Origin: a marine actinobacterium PHSC20C1
GTDB lineage: Bacteria > Actinomycetota > Actinomycetes > Actinomycetales > Microbacteriaceae
NCBI GenBank assembly: GCA_000153145.1
Contig: CH672415.1
Span: 1,364,750-1,428,749 of the forward strand
DNA: 64,000 nucleotides
Direction of reading: 5' to 3'
Of this stretch, positions 1 through 9,253 are shown one piece after another (positions within the stretch are counted from its first letter, which is position 1; each line of letters opens with the position of its first letter). The position numbers were made by a program, and so were the translations under genes. The notes below the pieces were generated by a model. The model was not told the DNA's origin. It saw nothing but the letters and a program-made list of their open reading frames with translations, and did not search any database.

Positions 1-585
1 GCCATCGAGGTGCTTGACGAGGGCGCGCAGGGAGTTGCCATGCGCGGTCACGAGCACCGTCTTGCCCGCAGCGAGATCCTTGGTGATGTCGGATTCCCAG
101 TACGGCAACATGCGGTCGATGACGAGCTTGAGGCTTTCGGTGCGAGGAATCTCGCCGTCGATGCCCACATAGCGAGGTTCATGGACCTGGCTGTATTCAG
201 CGTCATCGTCCAGTGCGGGTGGCGGCACGTCGAAGCTGCGACGCCACGTCATGAACTTCTCTTCGCCAAACTCTTCGAGAGTCTGCGCTTTGTCTTTGCC
301 CTGCAGCGCACCGTAGTGACGCTCGTTGAGTCTCCAGGAGCGCTTCACCGGCAACCAGTCGAGGTCGGCAACCTGCAGCGCAATGTTTGCCGTGTGGATC
401 GCCCGCTTGAGCAGCGAGGTGTACTGCACGTCTGGCTGCTTCTCAAAAGCTGCGATCAGTTCGCCGGCGCGTGTTGCTTCTGTGCGACCTTGATCGGTGA
501 GTCCTACATCCACCCATCCGGTGAAAAGGTTCTTCTGGTTCCATTCGGAGTTGCCGTGGCGCAACAAAATCAGGGTGTGAGTCAT
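1..585 (-). CDS. gpmA: 2,3-bisphosphoglycerate-dependent phosphoglycerate mutase (3' end cut by window edge)
   Basis: Cytoplasmic glycolytic enzyme interconverting 3- and 2-phosphoglycerate. The minus strand reads from an ATG at 585 to the window edge without a stop. The N-terminus [19 protein letters not shown] carries the RHG phosphohistidine motif, followed by [13 protein letters not shown], typical of dPGM. Near the edge, [17 protein letters not shown] holds the second catalytic histidine. About 195 codons are visible of a usual ~245-250, so the C-terminal ~50 residues lie left of the window. It reads in the same direction as ygfZ, 35 bp downstream of it. Identity is clear from the motifs; only the end is unknown. 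Confidence 0.95.
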   Translation of the reverse strand, partial: MTHTLILLRHGNSEWNQKNLFTGWVDVGLTDQGRTEATRAGELIAAFEKQPDVQYTSLLKRAIHTANIALQVADLDWLPVKRSWRLNERHYGALQGKDKAQTLEEFGEEKFMTWRRSFDVPPPALDDDAEYSQVHEPRYVGIDGEIPRTESLKLVIDRMLPYWESDITKDLAAGKTVLVTAHGNSLRALVKHLDG

Positions 586-620
586 ACCTAAAGAGTACCG
601 AGAATGAGTGGATGCTGCTG

Positions 621-1688
621 CTAGCGCTTGACTGCTCCGAGTCGAGGCAGTCGAGGCACGTTTGCTTCGGCTCCTGCATCTGTCGGCACGATGACTTCTT
701 GTGCGGCGGCAATAGCCCCGACGTCGGAGGCAACAGCGAGAGTCTCTGCGGCATCCACCCCACGTTTGATCATGGCCAATGCAATGGGGCCGAGTTCGAA
801 GTGACGAGCCGTTGCCGTAACGGTGCCGACAACCTTCTCGCCGAGCGAGACTTCTGCGCCAGCTTCGGGCAGCGCGCCTTCTGAACCGTCGAGGTGAAGC
901 AATACGAGTCGGCGGGGTGGATGCCCGAGATTGTGCACTTTCGCGACGGTCTCTTGGCCCCGGTAGCAGCCCTTACTGAGGTGAACGGCTGAGCGCATCC
1001 AGTCGAGTTCGTGCGGGATGCTGCGATCGTCAACTTCGGTACTGAACCATGGGCGCCAAGCCGCGATGCGGAGTGCTTCGAATGCGAGAGAACCGGATGC
1101 CGCAAAGTCGCTGAGGTCGGAGTCGACAGCGACGAGCGACTCCCGGTAGTTCCATGTGGCGCCGGGATGTTGTTCGGCACGGGAGTACTGGTGGCCGCCC
1201 CTCGCGACGGCCGCCCACGAGTCGTTCCACACGAGAGGGATTTCGTGCGAAACAGCGACGGGAAGGCCGAGGTCGCCAAAGCTGCCGATCGTAACAAAGT
1301 CGTCACTGCGATCGGCTATCTCGACGCGAAGCGTAAAGCGCATACGATCCAACCACTTGGCGAGTGCTTCGCGTGCTGAACCATCGATGAGCAACCAGAG
1401 AGTTTCGGAGTCATCAACGACACGCATGGCGTGTTCGATTCGCCCGTTCGGATTCAAAAGAAGTGTCTCTGCGCTATCGCCAGCTCCAAGCCCCGTCAGC
1501 GCCTGAGTCGTAAGCGAGTCGAGCCATGTGAGGCGATCCGGCCCAGTGATTGTGAGAACGGCCCGGTCAGCCAGTTCAACAACCGATTGCCCAGCGGCCA
1601 AAGCGCGCTGCTCGCCGAAGGGGTTACCGTAGTGCTCTGGTGGAGTACCCACAGCACCGGGGCGGGAAGAAAAAGTACTATTCGACAC
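621..1688 (-). CDS. ygfZ: YgfZ/GcvT-type folate-binding protein
   Basis: A 355-residue tetrahydrofolate-dependent protein of the YgfZ family, known for helping Fe-S cluster enzyme assembly or repair in the cytoplasm. The signature [12 protein letters not shown] is present about two thirds along, with a GcvT-like aminomethyltransferase fold before it. I place the start at the GTG at 1688, read as [11 protein letters not shown], with AGGA about 11 nt upstream. This overlaps the stop of the nitrobindin-like gene by 11 bp. An ATG 26 codons further upstream would run deeper into that neighbour and is less likely. Actinobacterial YgfZ genes are often next to this nitrobindin-like gene, which supports the call. 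Confidence 0.9.
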   Translation of the reverse strand: MSNSTFSSRPGAVGTPPEHYGNPFGEQRALAAGQSVVELADRAVLTITGPDRLTWLDSLTTQALTGLGAGDSAETLLLNPNGRIEHAMRVVDDSETLWLLIDGSAREALAKWLDRMRFTLRVEIADRSDDFVTIGSFGDLGLPVAVSHEIPLVWNDSWAAVARGGHQYSRAEQHPGATWNYRESLVAVDSDLSDFAASGSLAFEALRIAAWRPWFSTEVDDRSIPHELDWMRSAVHLSKGCYRGQETVAKVHNLGHPPRRLVLLHLDGSEGALPEAGAEVSLGEKVVGTVTATARHFELGPIALAMIKRGVDAAETLAVASDVGAIAAAQEVIVPTDAGAEANVPRLPRLGAVKR

Positions 1689-2274
1689 GAGCGAGCCGTC
1701 CTGACGCGTGATTGCGAAGGTCTTGGCCGAGGGCGGCGATATCCCACGCCCACAGCAGGTGAGCATCCACGAGTCCGTAGAGGCGGGTTGCCGCAGTGTA
1801 TTCCTTGGCGCTTTCGGAGCGCATCACAGCGTCGGTAGCGAGATCGATACGTGGCCCGGTTACTTCGCCAATATAGAACTCGTTGATTCCGCCCGGATGC
1901 ACCATCGAGACTTCAATCTCAAAGCCGCCGTTTGGCGTGCGCAAGGTTTCGACCTGCTCTGCGGAGGTGAATGGTCGCTGCCCAACAGCTGGCAATAGCC
2001 CGGGGCCTGGATCTCCCCCACTCGCCGGGCGACGCAATCGCCAGTAGCCGGTCTCAGTTACGTGCGGGGTTTGATTCTCATCGAGCAACCACGTGTACGA
2101 GCTGTAGTTGAGGTGAGGCAGTCCATCGTGCGTGAAGCTGATGCGCTGGCCAAACTCAAGGCTGCGCGTTTCATCGCCGTACACATAGTCGACGACACCA
2201 CTGCCCTCCCATAGGCCAATAAGCCAAGAAAGCGGGGCTAGTTCGGCGGGGCCGGAGGTGTCTAACTCGATCAC
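1678..2274 (-). CDS. Nitrobindin-like heme-binding beta-barrel protein (FABP-like)
   Basis: A 198-residue protein of the THAP4/nitrobindin family, which forms a ten-stranded barrel that binds ferric heme; actinobacterial members have been linked to peroxynitrite isomerisation. The family motif appears as GLWEGSGVVDY at residues ~20-30. Near the C-terminus, RLYGLVDAHLLWAWD contains the region of the proximal histidine and the expected Trp/Asp. Length is usual for the actinobacterial branch. It starts with ATG (MIELDTSGPAEL) and its stop overlaps the ygfZ start, suggesting translational coupling. Function is from family knowledge; heme binding is inferred. Confidence 0.85.
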   Translation of the reverse strand: MIELDTSGPAELAPLSWLIGLWEGSGVVDYVYGDETRSLEFGQRISFTHDGLPHLNYSSYTWLLDENQTPHVTETGYWRLRRPASGGDPGPGLLPAVGQRPFTSAEQVETLRTPNGGFEIEVSMVHPGGINEFYIGEVTGPRIDLATDAVMRSESAKEYTAATRLYGLVDAHLLWAWDIAALGQDLRNHASGRLARVE

Positions 2275-2286
2275 AATTCGGCGCGG

Positions 2287-2397
2287 TTAGCGCTGGCCGC
2301 GAAACAGGTTAAAGACCACGACAACCGACACGTAGCCGATTGACAGCGTCGCCAGACCGAGAAGGCCAACGAAGAAGAGCTCAAGTGCGAGAAGCAT
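2287..2397 (-). CDS. Tiny single-span membrane protein (36 aa)
   Basis: A short reading frame encoding a 36-residue peptide: start MLLALELFFVGLLGLATLSI, then a second half of the hydrophobic stretch ending NLFRGQR. It would be one long transmembrane helix with a positively charged C-terminal end. It lies 12 bp upstream of the nitrobindin-like gene on the same strand, so it could be the first cistron. I do not recognise a function. The strong hydrophobic pattern and the position in a tight operon support coding; its shortness keeps confidence moderate. Confidence 0.5.
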   Translation of the reverse strand: MLLALELFFVGLLGLATLSIGYVSVVVVFNLFRGQR

Positions 2398-2430
2398 GTA
2401 CTAATCCTATCGGTGCCGAGCGCGAGCGCC

Positions 2431-2685
2431 CTAAATGATGGCAAAAATTGCTGTCGCTGCAGCAACCACGGCGAGCGAGCCAACCATGCTTGCTGTTGCC
2501 CGCGCCACGAAGCCCTCTTTGCGCTGAATGGCGAGCTGGATTATGAAAGTCAAGACAACAGCGCCGGCAAGAGTAATTGCGAGCCACGTGACGCGCATGT
2601 CCGGGCTTGAGACCGCGCCGATGACAATTGCGCCAATAAGGCTCAATAGCCACACGGGAACAACGCTCCACTTTTGCCAAGTCAT
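2431..2685 (-). CDS. Small hypothetical membrane protein (84 aa)
   Basis: An 84-residue protein with three predicted membrane helices: roughly residues 9-28 ([18 protein letters not shown]), 33-53 and 64-84, ending in [11 protein letters not shown] short basic loop [10 protein letters not shown] separates the second and third helices. No family recognised. It starts with ATG and is divergent from glnR, whose coding sequence begins about 90 bp away, so this gap probably holds both promoters. It lies 33 bp upstream of the 36-residue gene on the same strand and may share its transcript. Confidence 0.65.
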   Translation of the reverse strand: MTWQKWSVVPVWLLSLIGAIVIGAVSSPDMRVTWLAITLAGAVVLTFIIQLAIQRKEGFVARATASMVGSLAVVAAATAIFAII

Positions 2686-2747
2686 ACCCCCATCGTACCG
2701 AGAACGGCCTCAACTAGCGTTGTACAAACGGCACTCGACTCGGCGGG

Positions 2748-2753
2748 TAGAAT
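2748..2753 (+). promoter_or_regulatory. Possible -10 element of glnR
   Basis: TAGAAT lies about 25 bp before the glnR ATG and resembles a housekeeping -10 hexamer. No convincing -35 sits at 16-18 bp from it, so this is a weak call made from base pattern and position only. Confidence 0.3.
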
Positions 2754-2778
2754 ACCTCTCACGCAGTGGGGAGGCCAT

Positions 2779-3519
2779 ATGGCACACATCTTGATGCTTA
2801 GCTCTGCGCCCGATGCTGAACCATTACCCGCCCTGGGTTTGCTCAGTCATACGGTCGATGTGGTCGTCGCAGCGCCCGCAACTCTCGTCGCCGCGCCGAC
2901 AACCGACCTGATCATTGTTGACGCGACCACCAACCTCGCCGCGGCCAAAGGCCTCTGCAATGTACTGAACTCCAGCGGAATCTCATGCCCGCTCTTCGTC
3001 GTCGTCACCGATGGTGGCCTCGCCGCCGTCAATCACCAGTGGCACATCGACGATCTTTTCGTCACCGGTGCCGGACCAGCAGAAGTGGATGCCCGCATCC
3101 GTCTCGCGCTTGCCCGCCGAGAAGGTGACAGCTCGGCATCCAAGATTCGGGCATCCGGAATCGTCATCGATGAAGCGAGCTATTCGGCCAAAGCGAAAGA
3201 CCGTTCACTCGACCTCACGTTTAAAGAGTTTGAGTTGCTTCGCTTTCTCGCCTCGCACCCCTCGCACGTGTTCACTCGCGAACAATTATTGAGCGAGGTC
3301 TGGGGTTACGACTACTTCGGCGGTACTCGCACCGTTGACGTGCACGTGCGTCGGTTACGAGCCAAGCTCGGCGATCTAGAGTCACTCATCGGTACGGTTC
3401 GCAACGTCGGCTACTGCTTCAACATCGCGGAGGAAGCAGAAAAGGCCGCCGTCGTTCCAGCACCTGAAGTCACCACAAGCGAGCCTGCGACCACCGAGCC
3501 CGAGAGCATCGCCGTCTAA
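2779..3519 (+). CDS. glnR: GlnR-type orphan winged-helix response regulator
   Basis: A 246-residue transcription factor of the OmpR/PhoB class. The receiver domain (1-~115) has the GlnR look: [10 protein letters not shown]-like start, then [15 protein letters not shown] and [21 protein letters not shown]. Asp48 (LIIVD) occupies the usual phospho-acceptor strand, but GlnR proteins act as phosphorylation-independent homodimers. The DNA-binding domain contains [43 protein letters not shown] and [11 protein letters not shown]. In actinobacteria GlnR controls nitrogen assimilation genes such as glnA and amtB. The ATG at 2779 is chosen because GGGGAGG sits 5 nt upstream. A Glu/Pro/Thr-rich tail of ~30 residues follows the wing. 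Its place beside ppk and pst suggests a link between nitrogen and phosphate control. Confidence 0.9.
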   Translation: MAHILMLSSAPDAEPLPALGLLSHTVDVVVAAPATLVAAPTTDLIIVDATTNLAAAKGLCNVLNSSGISCPLFVVVTDGGLAAVNHQWHIDDLFVTGAGPAEVDARIRLALARREGDSSASKIRASGIVIDEASYSAKAKDRSLDLTFKEFELLRFLASHPSHVFTREQLLSEVWGYDYFGGTRTVDVHVRRLRAKLGDLESLIGTVRNVGYCFNIAEEAEKAAVVPAPEVTTSEPATTEPESIAV

Positions 3520-3583
3520 ATCACTTTCACCGTAATTCGGTGGAGTTAATCAGTTGTTCATCGCGCAATGGCAGGATGATCTA

Positions 3584-5764
3584 ATGGAAAACGACAGTGC
3601 GATAGCCGACCCCAGCTCTGCTACCGATTCGCTCGACGAATACGACATCGATGAGTCATCGAGCGTGGACGACGGCACACTGGTTCCCGACCGTTATCTT
3701 GATCGCGAACTGAGCTGGCTCGCGTTCAACCAGCGCGTGCTCGAGCTTGCAGAAGACACATCGTTGCCGCTACTTGAGCGCGCCAACTTCCTGGCCATTT
3801 TTGCCAGCAACCTCGACGAATTTTTCATGGTGCGCGTTGCCGGACTCAAACGCCGCATCGACACTGGGCTGGCCGTACCGACCAATACTGGTCGTGCGCC
3901 AGCGGAAGTACTCGAAGAGTTGAGTACCGCCGCTCACGCGTTGCAGGAGCGGCACGCCGCCGAATTTAGTAACAGCGTGAAGCCAGCACTCGATAACGCC
4001 GGCATCCACATCGAGACGTGGGCAGATCTCGGCCCAGAAGACCGTGATCGCGTTCACGAGATCTTCTCCAACCAGATCTTTCCCGTGCTTATGCCACTGG
4101 CTGTTGATCCCGCGCATCCATTCCCGTACATTTCGGGGCTCTCACTCAACCTGTCAATTCGGGTGCGCAACCCCAAGACACAGAAAGAGGAGTTCGCGCG
4201 GCTGAAGGTACCGAGCGTTCTTCCCCGCTTTATCCAGCTGCCAGATGACGGCAGCGACCAACTGCGCTACATCCCTCTTGAAGATTTGATCTCAAATCAC
4301 CTGGGGGCGCTCTTTCCTGGAATGGAAATTCTGGCGCACCACGAGTTTCGAGTTACCCGCAACGAAGATGTCAACGTTGACGAAGATGAGTCTGAGAACC
4401 TCATCAAGTCACTCGAGAAGCAAATTCTGAACCGTCGCTTTGGCCCGCCTATCCGTCTCGAAATCACTGATGACATGGATGACGTGACGCTCGGCCTTCT
4501 CGTGCGCGAACTCAAGATCACCGAGCAAGAGGTTTATCGGCTACCTGCCCCCCTCAACTTGGCCGGACTATTTCAGCTCACACGAATAGACCGACCGGCA
4601 CTCAAATACCCCCGTCACGTGCCGATCACGAGCCCAAGCCTCATGCCTACCGAAGGCAACGAGAGCGCCGATATCTTCCGTGCGATTGCGCGCAAAGACA
4701 TCCTGCTACATCACCCATACGAGTCGTTCTCAACGAGCGTTCAGTCGTTCCTGGAACAAGCAGCGGCCGACCCTGACGTATTGGCCATCAAGCAGACGTT
4801 GTACCGCACGAGTGGTGACAGCCCGATCGTTGAAGCGCTCATTGATGCTGCCGAGGCGGGAAAAGCTGTGCTCGCGCTCGTCGAGATCAAAGCTCGGTTT
4901 GATGAGACGGCGAACATCTCATGGGCGCGCAAACTGGAGAAAGCTGGAGTGCACGTCGTCTATGGCCTTGTCGGCCTCAAGACGCACTGCAAGCTCGCGC
5001 TCGTTGTGCGCCAAGAAGAAGGCAAGCTGCGCCACTACGCCCACATCGGCACGGGAAACTACAACCCCAAGACGAGCCGTCTCTATGAAGATCTGGGCCT
5101 GCTCACGGCAGACGATCAGGTCGGCAAAGACCTCACTCGATTGTTCAATGAGCTCTCCGGTTACGCAATCGAGAAGAAGTTTAAGCGACTACTGGTTGCT
5201 CCGCGCCACCTGCGCAAGGGACTCATCAAGCACATCGAGGCAGAGATCTCGAACGCCCGCGCTGGGCTGCCATCCGGCATCCGTCTGAAGCTGAATTCCA
5301 TGGTGGATGAAGCAATCATCGATGGTCTCTACCGAGCGAGCAATGCTGGCGTTCCCATCGATATCGTCGTGCGTGGAATTTGCTCGTTGCGTGCCGGAGT
5401 GCCGGGGCTCAGCGAGAACATTCGCGTGCGCTCCGTTCTGGGGCGCTACCTCGAACACTCGAGAGTGTTCGCCTTTCACAACAATGGCGACCCGCAAGTG
5501 TTTATCGGCAGTTCAGACATGATGCACCGCAACCTCGACCGTCGGGTCGAGGCGCTCGTGCGCATCGTTGAGCCAGAGCACATCGAAGAGCTCGACTACA
5601 TCTTCGACCTTGCCGTTGATGAGAGCACCGCATCGTGGTGGCTCGATTCTGAGGGCAATTGGGTGCGCCACGGCCGGTCAGAGAACAACGAACCCCTCAA
5701 TGACCTACAGAATGTTCTTATGAAGCGAATCACACAGCGCAAACGAGGCGGAGCTCGCCGGTGA
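3584..5764 (+). CDS. ppk: Polyphosphate kinase 1
   Basis: A 726-residue enzyme that reversibly polymerises the gamma-phosphate of ATP into polyphosphate. The N-terminal domain shows [19 protein letters not shown] and [20 protein letters not shown]. The catalytic histidine lies in [20 protein letters not shown] (His at about residue 487). The second phospholipase D-like half has [20 protein letters not shown] and [13 protein letters not shown]. The ATG at 3584 is preferred because GGCAGGA precedes it; a TTG ten codons upstream is possible. The first ~45 residues are acidic and variable. It overlaps the next gene by 4 nt, so the two are translationally coupled, and both lead into the pst genes: a storage and uptake cluster for phosphate. 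Confidence 0.95.
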   Translation: MENDSAIADPSSATDSLDEYDIDESSSVDDGTLVPDRYLDRELSWLAFNQRVLELAEDTSLPLLERANFLAIFASNLDEFFMVRVAGLKRRIDTGLAVPTNTGRAPAEVLEELSTAAHALQERHAAEFSNSVKPALDNAGIHIETWADLGPEDRDRVHEIFSNQIFPVLMPLAVDPAHPFPYISGLSLNLSIRVRNPKTQKEEFARLKVPSVLPRFIQLPDDGSDQLRYIPLEDLISNHLGALFPGMEILAHHEFRVTRNEDVNVDEDESENLIKSLEKQILNRRFGPPIRLEITDDMDDVTLGLLVRELKITEQEVYRLPAPLNLAGLFQLTRIDRPALKYPRHVPITSPSLMPTEGNESADIFRAIARKDILLHHPYESFSTSVQSFLEQAAADPDVLAIKQTLYRTSGDSPIVEALIDAAEAGKAVLALVEIKARFDETANISWARKLEKAGVHVVYGLVGLKTHCKLALVVRQEEGKLRHYAHIGTGNYNPKTSRLYEDLGLLTADDQVGKDLTRLFNELSGYAIEKKFKRLLVAPRHLRKGLIKHIEAEISNARAGLPSGIRLKLNSMVDEAIIDGLYRASNAGVPIDIVVRGICSLRAGVPGLSENIRVRSVLGRYLEHSRVFAFHNNGDPQVFIGSSDMMHRNLDRRVEALVRIVEPEHIEELDYIFDLAVDESTASWWLDSEGNWVRHGRSENNEPLNDLQNVLMKRITQRKRGGARR

Positions 5765-6699
5765 CCGCGGCAAGCACGCCGGTACTTGCCGCAGGAATTG
5801 TTTGTTGGCGCGTAGTCGATGGCAAGCCACGAGTACTGCTTGTGCACCGGACCGTGCACAAAGACGTTTCATTGCCCAAGGGCAAGCTAGACCCGGGTGA
5901 AACGCTGCCCGAGACAGCCGTTCGCGAAATCTATGAGGAGACTGGCCTGGCCGTCGAACTCGGTGCGCCGCTCGGAAACGTTCACTACACACTTGCGAAC
6001 GGCCGCGACAAGTACGTGCACTATTGGTCGGCCGAAGTTAACGACCACGACCTAGAGCGAGCCAGATTCACCGCCAACGACGAAATTTCGTCCCTTGAGT
6101 GGTTGTCGCTCGCCAAAGCACGCAAGAAAGTCAGTTACACCCACGACATGGATGTGCTCGATCGATTCGGGAGACTTTACGACGCTGGCAATGCCCGCAC
6201 CTTTGCTGTAATCGCCGTTCGCCACGGAAAAGCGGTTCCCGGCGAGACGTGGGATGGCCCCGATGCCACGAGGCCACTTATGCACCGGGGAACGGATCAG
6301 GCAGCGACCATTGCTGGGGGAATCGCAGCGTTCGCCCCCGAGCGCATCCTAAGCAGCACTGCAGCTCGCTGCCTGGCCACGATTACGCCGCTGGCTGAAC
6401 GCACAGCACTTGAGATCAAGTCAACCGAAGACCTCAGCCAAGATGCCTACGCTGGCAACGGCAAGGCCGTGACAGCGCTCGTCGCGAAACGGCTCAAGAA
6501 GCAGCAAACAACGGTGATGTGCAGTCACGGACCCGTACTGCCGCAAATTGTCAGTGCGCTAGCTGAAGCATCCAATACCCAGCCGGATGCCCGACTTCGC
6601 GCCGCAGCAATGCTCAGCACTGGCGACTTCTCGGTACTGCACTTCGCCCGCGACACCAAAAAGCTTCGACTCGTGGCGGTAGAGACCCACCAGCCGTGA
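5761..6699 (+). CDS. mutT1: Nudix hydrolase with C-terminal histidine-phosphatase domain (MutT1-like)
   Basis: A 312-residue two-domain protein. The N-terminal Nudix domain has a full box starting at GKLDPGE, continuing to REIYEETGL. The C-terminal domain is of the histidine phosphatase (RHG) type: AVRHGKAV starts it and [10 protein letters not shown] supplies the second histidine. This architecture matches mycobacterial MutT1, which hydrolyses 8-oxo-(d)GTP and diadenosine polyphosphates; the same ppk-mutT1 neighbourhood is known in mycobacteria. The GTG start is in a GTGA overlap with the ppk stop. The exact substrate here is inferred from the family. Confidence 0.85.
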   Translation: MTAASTPVLAAGIVCWRVVDGKPRVLLVHRTVHKDVSLPKGKLDPGETLPETAVREIYEETGLAVELGAPLGNVHYTLANGRDKYVHYWSAEVNDHDLERARFTANDEISSLEWLSLAKARKKVSYTHDMDVLDRFGRLYDAGNARTFAVIAVRHGKAVPGETWDGPDATRPLMHRGTDQAATIAGGIAAFAPERILSSTAARCLATITPLAERTALEIKSTEDLSQDAYAGNGKAVTALVAKRLKKQQTTVMCSHGPVLPQIVSALAEASNTQPDARLRAAAMLSTGDFSVLHFARDTKKLRLVAVETHQP

Positions 6700-6788
6700 A
6701 CATTGTGAAGCGCTGAGGTTAGTCGACGGTGAATTCTCAACGAATTCGCGAGAGAATGGCGTGCACGTCAGTTTCTCGAAAGGACACA

Positions 6789-7868
6789 GTGAAGTTCACC
6801 CGCCTCGGTACCGTCAGCATTATCGCGATGACCAGCGCCCTCACGCTTGCTGCGTGCGTTCCTGCCCCCGTTGGTGACGGAACGGGTCTGTCGGGCACAA
6901 TCATCGGTGCTGGCGCTTCATCGCAACAGTCTGCGCAAGAGTCCTGGGTTCGTGGCTTCCAACTGGCGAACGTCGCAGCAACGGTCGAATATGACCCCAT
7001 CGGGTCCGGTGGTGGCCGCGACACGTTTGTCGGCGGTGGCGCCGTTTTCGCGGCCTCTGACCGTGCCTTCACTATCGAAGAGATCGCTGAAGAAGAGTTC
7101 GTCTCGTGCGTTCCCGGCACGGGCATCCTCGAGATCCCTGCCTACATTTCGCCGATCGCGATCATCTTCAACCTCGACGGTGTTGACTCACTCAACCTCG
7201 ACGCGGCCACTATTGCTGGCATCTTCACGCGCGAAATTAGCCGCTGGGACGACCCAGCAATTGCCGACCAAAACCCGACGGCTGAGCTGCCGAGTCAGCG
7301 AATTACTGCCGTGCATCGCGCCGACGACTCCGGAACCACCGCGAACTTCACAAGCTATCTAGCCGAAGCCGCCCCAGACGCCTGGTCGGTCGGATCCATC
7401 GAGAAGTGGCCACTCGAGTTTGGCGGAGAAGCTGCCCCGCAAACATCCGGTGTAGTCGATGCTGTCACTAACGGAACAGGCACCATCGGTTACGCCGACG
7501 CCTCACGTGCTGGCGACCTCGGAACCGTTGCCGTCAAGGTCGGTGAAGAGTACGTCTCGTACTCCCCCGAAGCTGCAGCAGCAATCGTTGACGTCTCACC
7601 GTTCGGTGAAGGCCGAGGCCCTACCGACTTCGCTGTCGAAATTGATCGCGCATCCACCGCTGCCGGCGTGTACCCCGTAGTGCTCATCAGCTACCTGATC
7701 GCCTGCAACGAGTACTTGGACAACGACCGTGTGGATGTCATCAGGGGCTATTTGGATTACGTCATCAGTCCCGAGGGTCAGCAGGCTGCAGCCGCGGGTG
7801 CAGGTTCCGCTCCCATCTCGCAAAGACTCTTCGAGAAGGCGAACGCCGCAGTCGCGGCAATCAAGTAA
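6789..7868 (+). CDS. pstS: Phosphate ABC transporter substrate-binding lipoprotein PstS, copy 1
   Basis: A 359-residue extracytoplasmic phosphate-binding protein. The signal peptide MKFTRLGTVSIIAMTSALT ends in the lipobox LAAC, so it would be lipid-anchored. The mature part has the phosphate-binding loops GAGASSQQSAQ, YDPIGSGGGRDTF, SDRAF and RADDSGTTANFT. The GTG at 6789 is preferred since GAAAGGA sits just upstream; a GTG twenty codons earlier would hide the signal peptide. It is very similar to the next gene in the mature region (roughly three quarters identical by eye), with divergent N-termini: a tandem duplication. It may be specialised by expression or affinity. Confidence 0.93.
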   Translation: MKFTRLGTVSIIAMTSALTLAACVPAPVGDGTGLSGTIIGAGASSQQSAQESWVRGFQLANVAATVEYDPIGSGGGRDTFVGGGAVFAASDRAFTIEEIAEEEFVSCVPGTGILEIPAYISPIAIIFNLDGVDSLNLDAATIAGIFTREISRWDDPAIADQNPTAELPSQRITAVHRADDSGTTANFTSYLAEAAPDAWSVGSIEKWPLEFGGEAAPQTSGVVDAVTNGTGTIGYADASRAGDLGTVAVKVGEEYVSYSPEAAAAIVDVSPFGEGRGPTDFAVEIDRASTAAGVYPVVLISYLIACNEYLDNDRVDVIRGYLDYVISPEGQQAAAAGAGSAPISQRLFEKANAAVAAIK

Positions 7869-7901
7869 CTCCCCAGTACTCCCTTTTCATGTTGGGACGG
7901 C

Positions 7902-7923
7902 GTTTACCTGCCGTTTACCTCGC
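7902..7923 (+). promoter_or_regulatory. Candidate PHO box (PhoP-binding direct repeat)
   Basis: Two 11-nt units stand in direct repeat without a gap: GTTTACCTGCC at 7902-7912 and GTTTACCTCGC at 7913-7923. The 11-nt period and the GTTyACC core are those of actinobacterial PhoP (PhoR-PhoP) boxes. It lies ~90 bp before the second pstS start, in the only sizeable gap inside the pst cluster. A TAGGTT at 7951-7956 could be the -10 of the promoter it controls. Confidence 0.6.
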
Positions 7924-8012
7924 GGGGCAATTATGGCTACCTGCGCTGCCTAGGTTTTCTATTTGGGTCGCACCGGCCCACAACCTGTAATCAACATTCC
8001 GAAGGGAAAACT

Positions 8013-9107
8013 GTGAACTTCAAGCGTCTTGGCACCATCGGTGCCATTGCTATCGCAGGCACCATCCTCCTCTCCTCGTGCGCAGCAGCAACAGGAAGCA
8101 CAGACGGCGAAGGCACCGGCTCAACCCTCACCGGCACTCTCGTCGGCGCCGGCGCATCGTCACAGCAGTCAGCCCAAGAGGCCTGGGTTGCTGGCTTCCA
8201 GACCGCGAACGAGAACGTCACGGTTGAGTACGACCCCATCGGCTCCGGTGGTGGCCGCGACACGTTCATCGGTGGCGGAAGCCAGTTCGCTGGTTCCGAC
8301 CGCGCATTCAAAGACGAGGAAATCGCCGAAGACAACTTCGCTTCCTGCGTTCCCGGCACCGGCATCCTCGAGATCCCTGCCTACATCTCGCCAATCGCGA
8401 TCATCTTCAACCTCGACGGTGTTGACTCGCTCAACCTCGACGCGGCCACAATCGCTGGCATCTTCAATGGCTCGATCACCAACTGGAACGATGCAGCAAT
8501 CGTTTCGCAGAACGATGGCGTAGAGCTGCCAGACCTCGGCATCACCGCCGTTCACCGCGCAGATGACTCGGGAACCACAGCGAACTTCACCGACTACCTG
8601 TCGGCTGCTGCTCCCTCGGTCTGGACCGTCGGCTCAATCGAAACCTGGCCAACCGAGTTCGGTGGCGAGGGTGCTCCTCAGACTTCAGGTCTCGTTGACG
8701 CTGTTACTAACGGAACCGGAACCATCGGATACGCCGACGCCTCACGCGCCGGTGACCTCGGAACCGTTGCCGTCAAGGTCGGCGATGAGTACGTTCCGTA
8801 CTCCCCCGAAGCTGCGGCAGCAATCGTTGACGCATCACCATTCGCTGAGGGCCGTGGCGAGACTGACTTCGCCGTCAACCTCGACCGCGCCACAGACGCT
8901 TCCGGCGTCTACCCTGTCGTCCTCATCAGCTACCTGATCGCCTGCAACGAGTACGCATCCAGCGACAGCGTTGATCTGGTCAAGGGTTACCTGTCCTACA
9001 TCATCAGCCCAGAGGGCCAGAGCACCGCAGCAGACGCTGCCGGTTCAGCTCCGATCTCCTCGACCTTGTTCGACAAGGCACAGGCTGCAGTAGACGCAAT
9101 CAAGTAG
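8013..9107 (+). CDS. pstS: Phosphate ABC transporter substrate-binding lipoprotein PstS, copy 2
   Basis: A 364-residue phosphate-binding lipoprotein. The signal peptide MNFKRLGTIGAIAIAGTILL leads into lipobox SSC, followed by a short linker rich in Gly, Ser and Thr. It shares with copy 1 the binding loops GAGASSQQSAQ, YDPIGSGGGRDTF and RADDSGTTANFT, and long identical stretches such as VPGTGILEIPAYISPIAII. The start is GTG with GAAGGGA upstream. It has its own putative PHO box upstream and a strong hairpin directly after it, so it is likely the most abundant transcript of the operon, as usual for binding proteins. Confidence 0.95.
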   Translation: MNFKRLGTIGAIAIAGTILLSSCAAATGSTDGEGTGSTLTGTLVGAGASSQQSAQEAWVAGFQTANENVTVEYDPIGSGGGRDTFIGGGSQFAGSDRAFKDEEIAEDNFASCVPGTGILEIPAYISPIAIIFNLDGVDSLNLDAATIAGIFNGSITNWNDAAIVSQNDGVELPDLGITAVHRADDSGTTANFTDYLSAAAPSVWTVGSIETWPTEFGGEGAPQTSGLVDAVTNGTGTIGYADASRAGDLGTVAVKVGDEYVPYSPEAAAAIVDASPFAEGRGETDFAVNLDRATDASGVYPVVLISYLIACNEYASSDSVDLVKGYLSYIISPEGQSTAADAAGSAPISSTLFDKAQAAVDAIK

Positions 9108-9114
9108 CACTCTG

Positions 9115-9160
9115 AGTCTGCTTCGACCCCGTTGCTCCACGCAGCGGGGTCGGGCAGACT
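9115..9160 (+). terminator. Hairpin between pstS and pstC
   Basis: A two-part stem: AGTCTGC (9115-9121) pairs with GCAGACT (9154-9160) and, inside, CGACCCCG (9124-9131) pairs with CGGGGTCG (9145-9152). The T content after it is modest (TTTGCTTTG), so it may terminate only partly or protect the pstS mRNA end, giving more binding protein than permease. Confidence 0.65.
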
Positions 9161-9253
9161 TTGCTTTGGGTTAGGCTGCTGGACGCCACCCGGAACCACG
9201 ATCAATCAGCCACACCGCACCAAGCTAAGCCAGGGATAAGGGATACTCGAAAC

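Noticed and set aside
5761-6699. Two separate genes (Nudix and phosphatase)
   Set aside because: The frame is continuous, no internal start with ribosome-binding site is seen at the domain border, and the fusion is a known MutT1 architecture.
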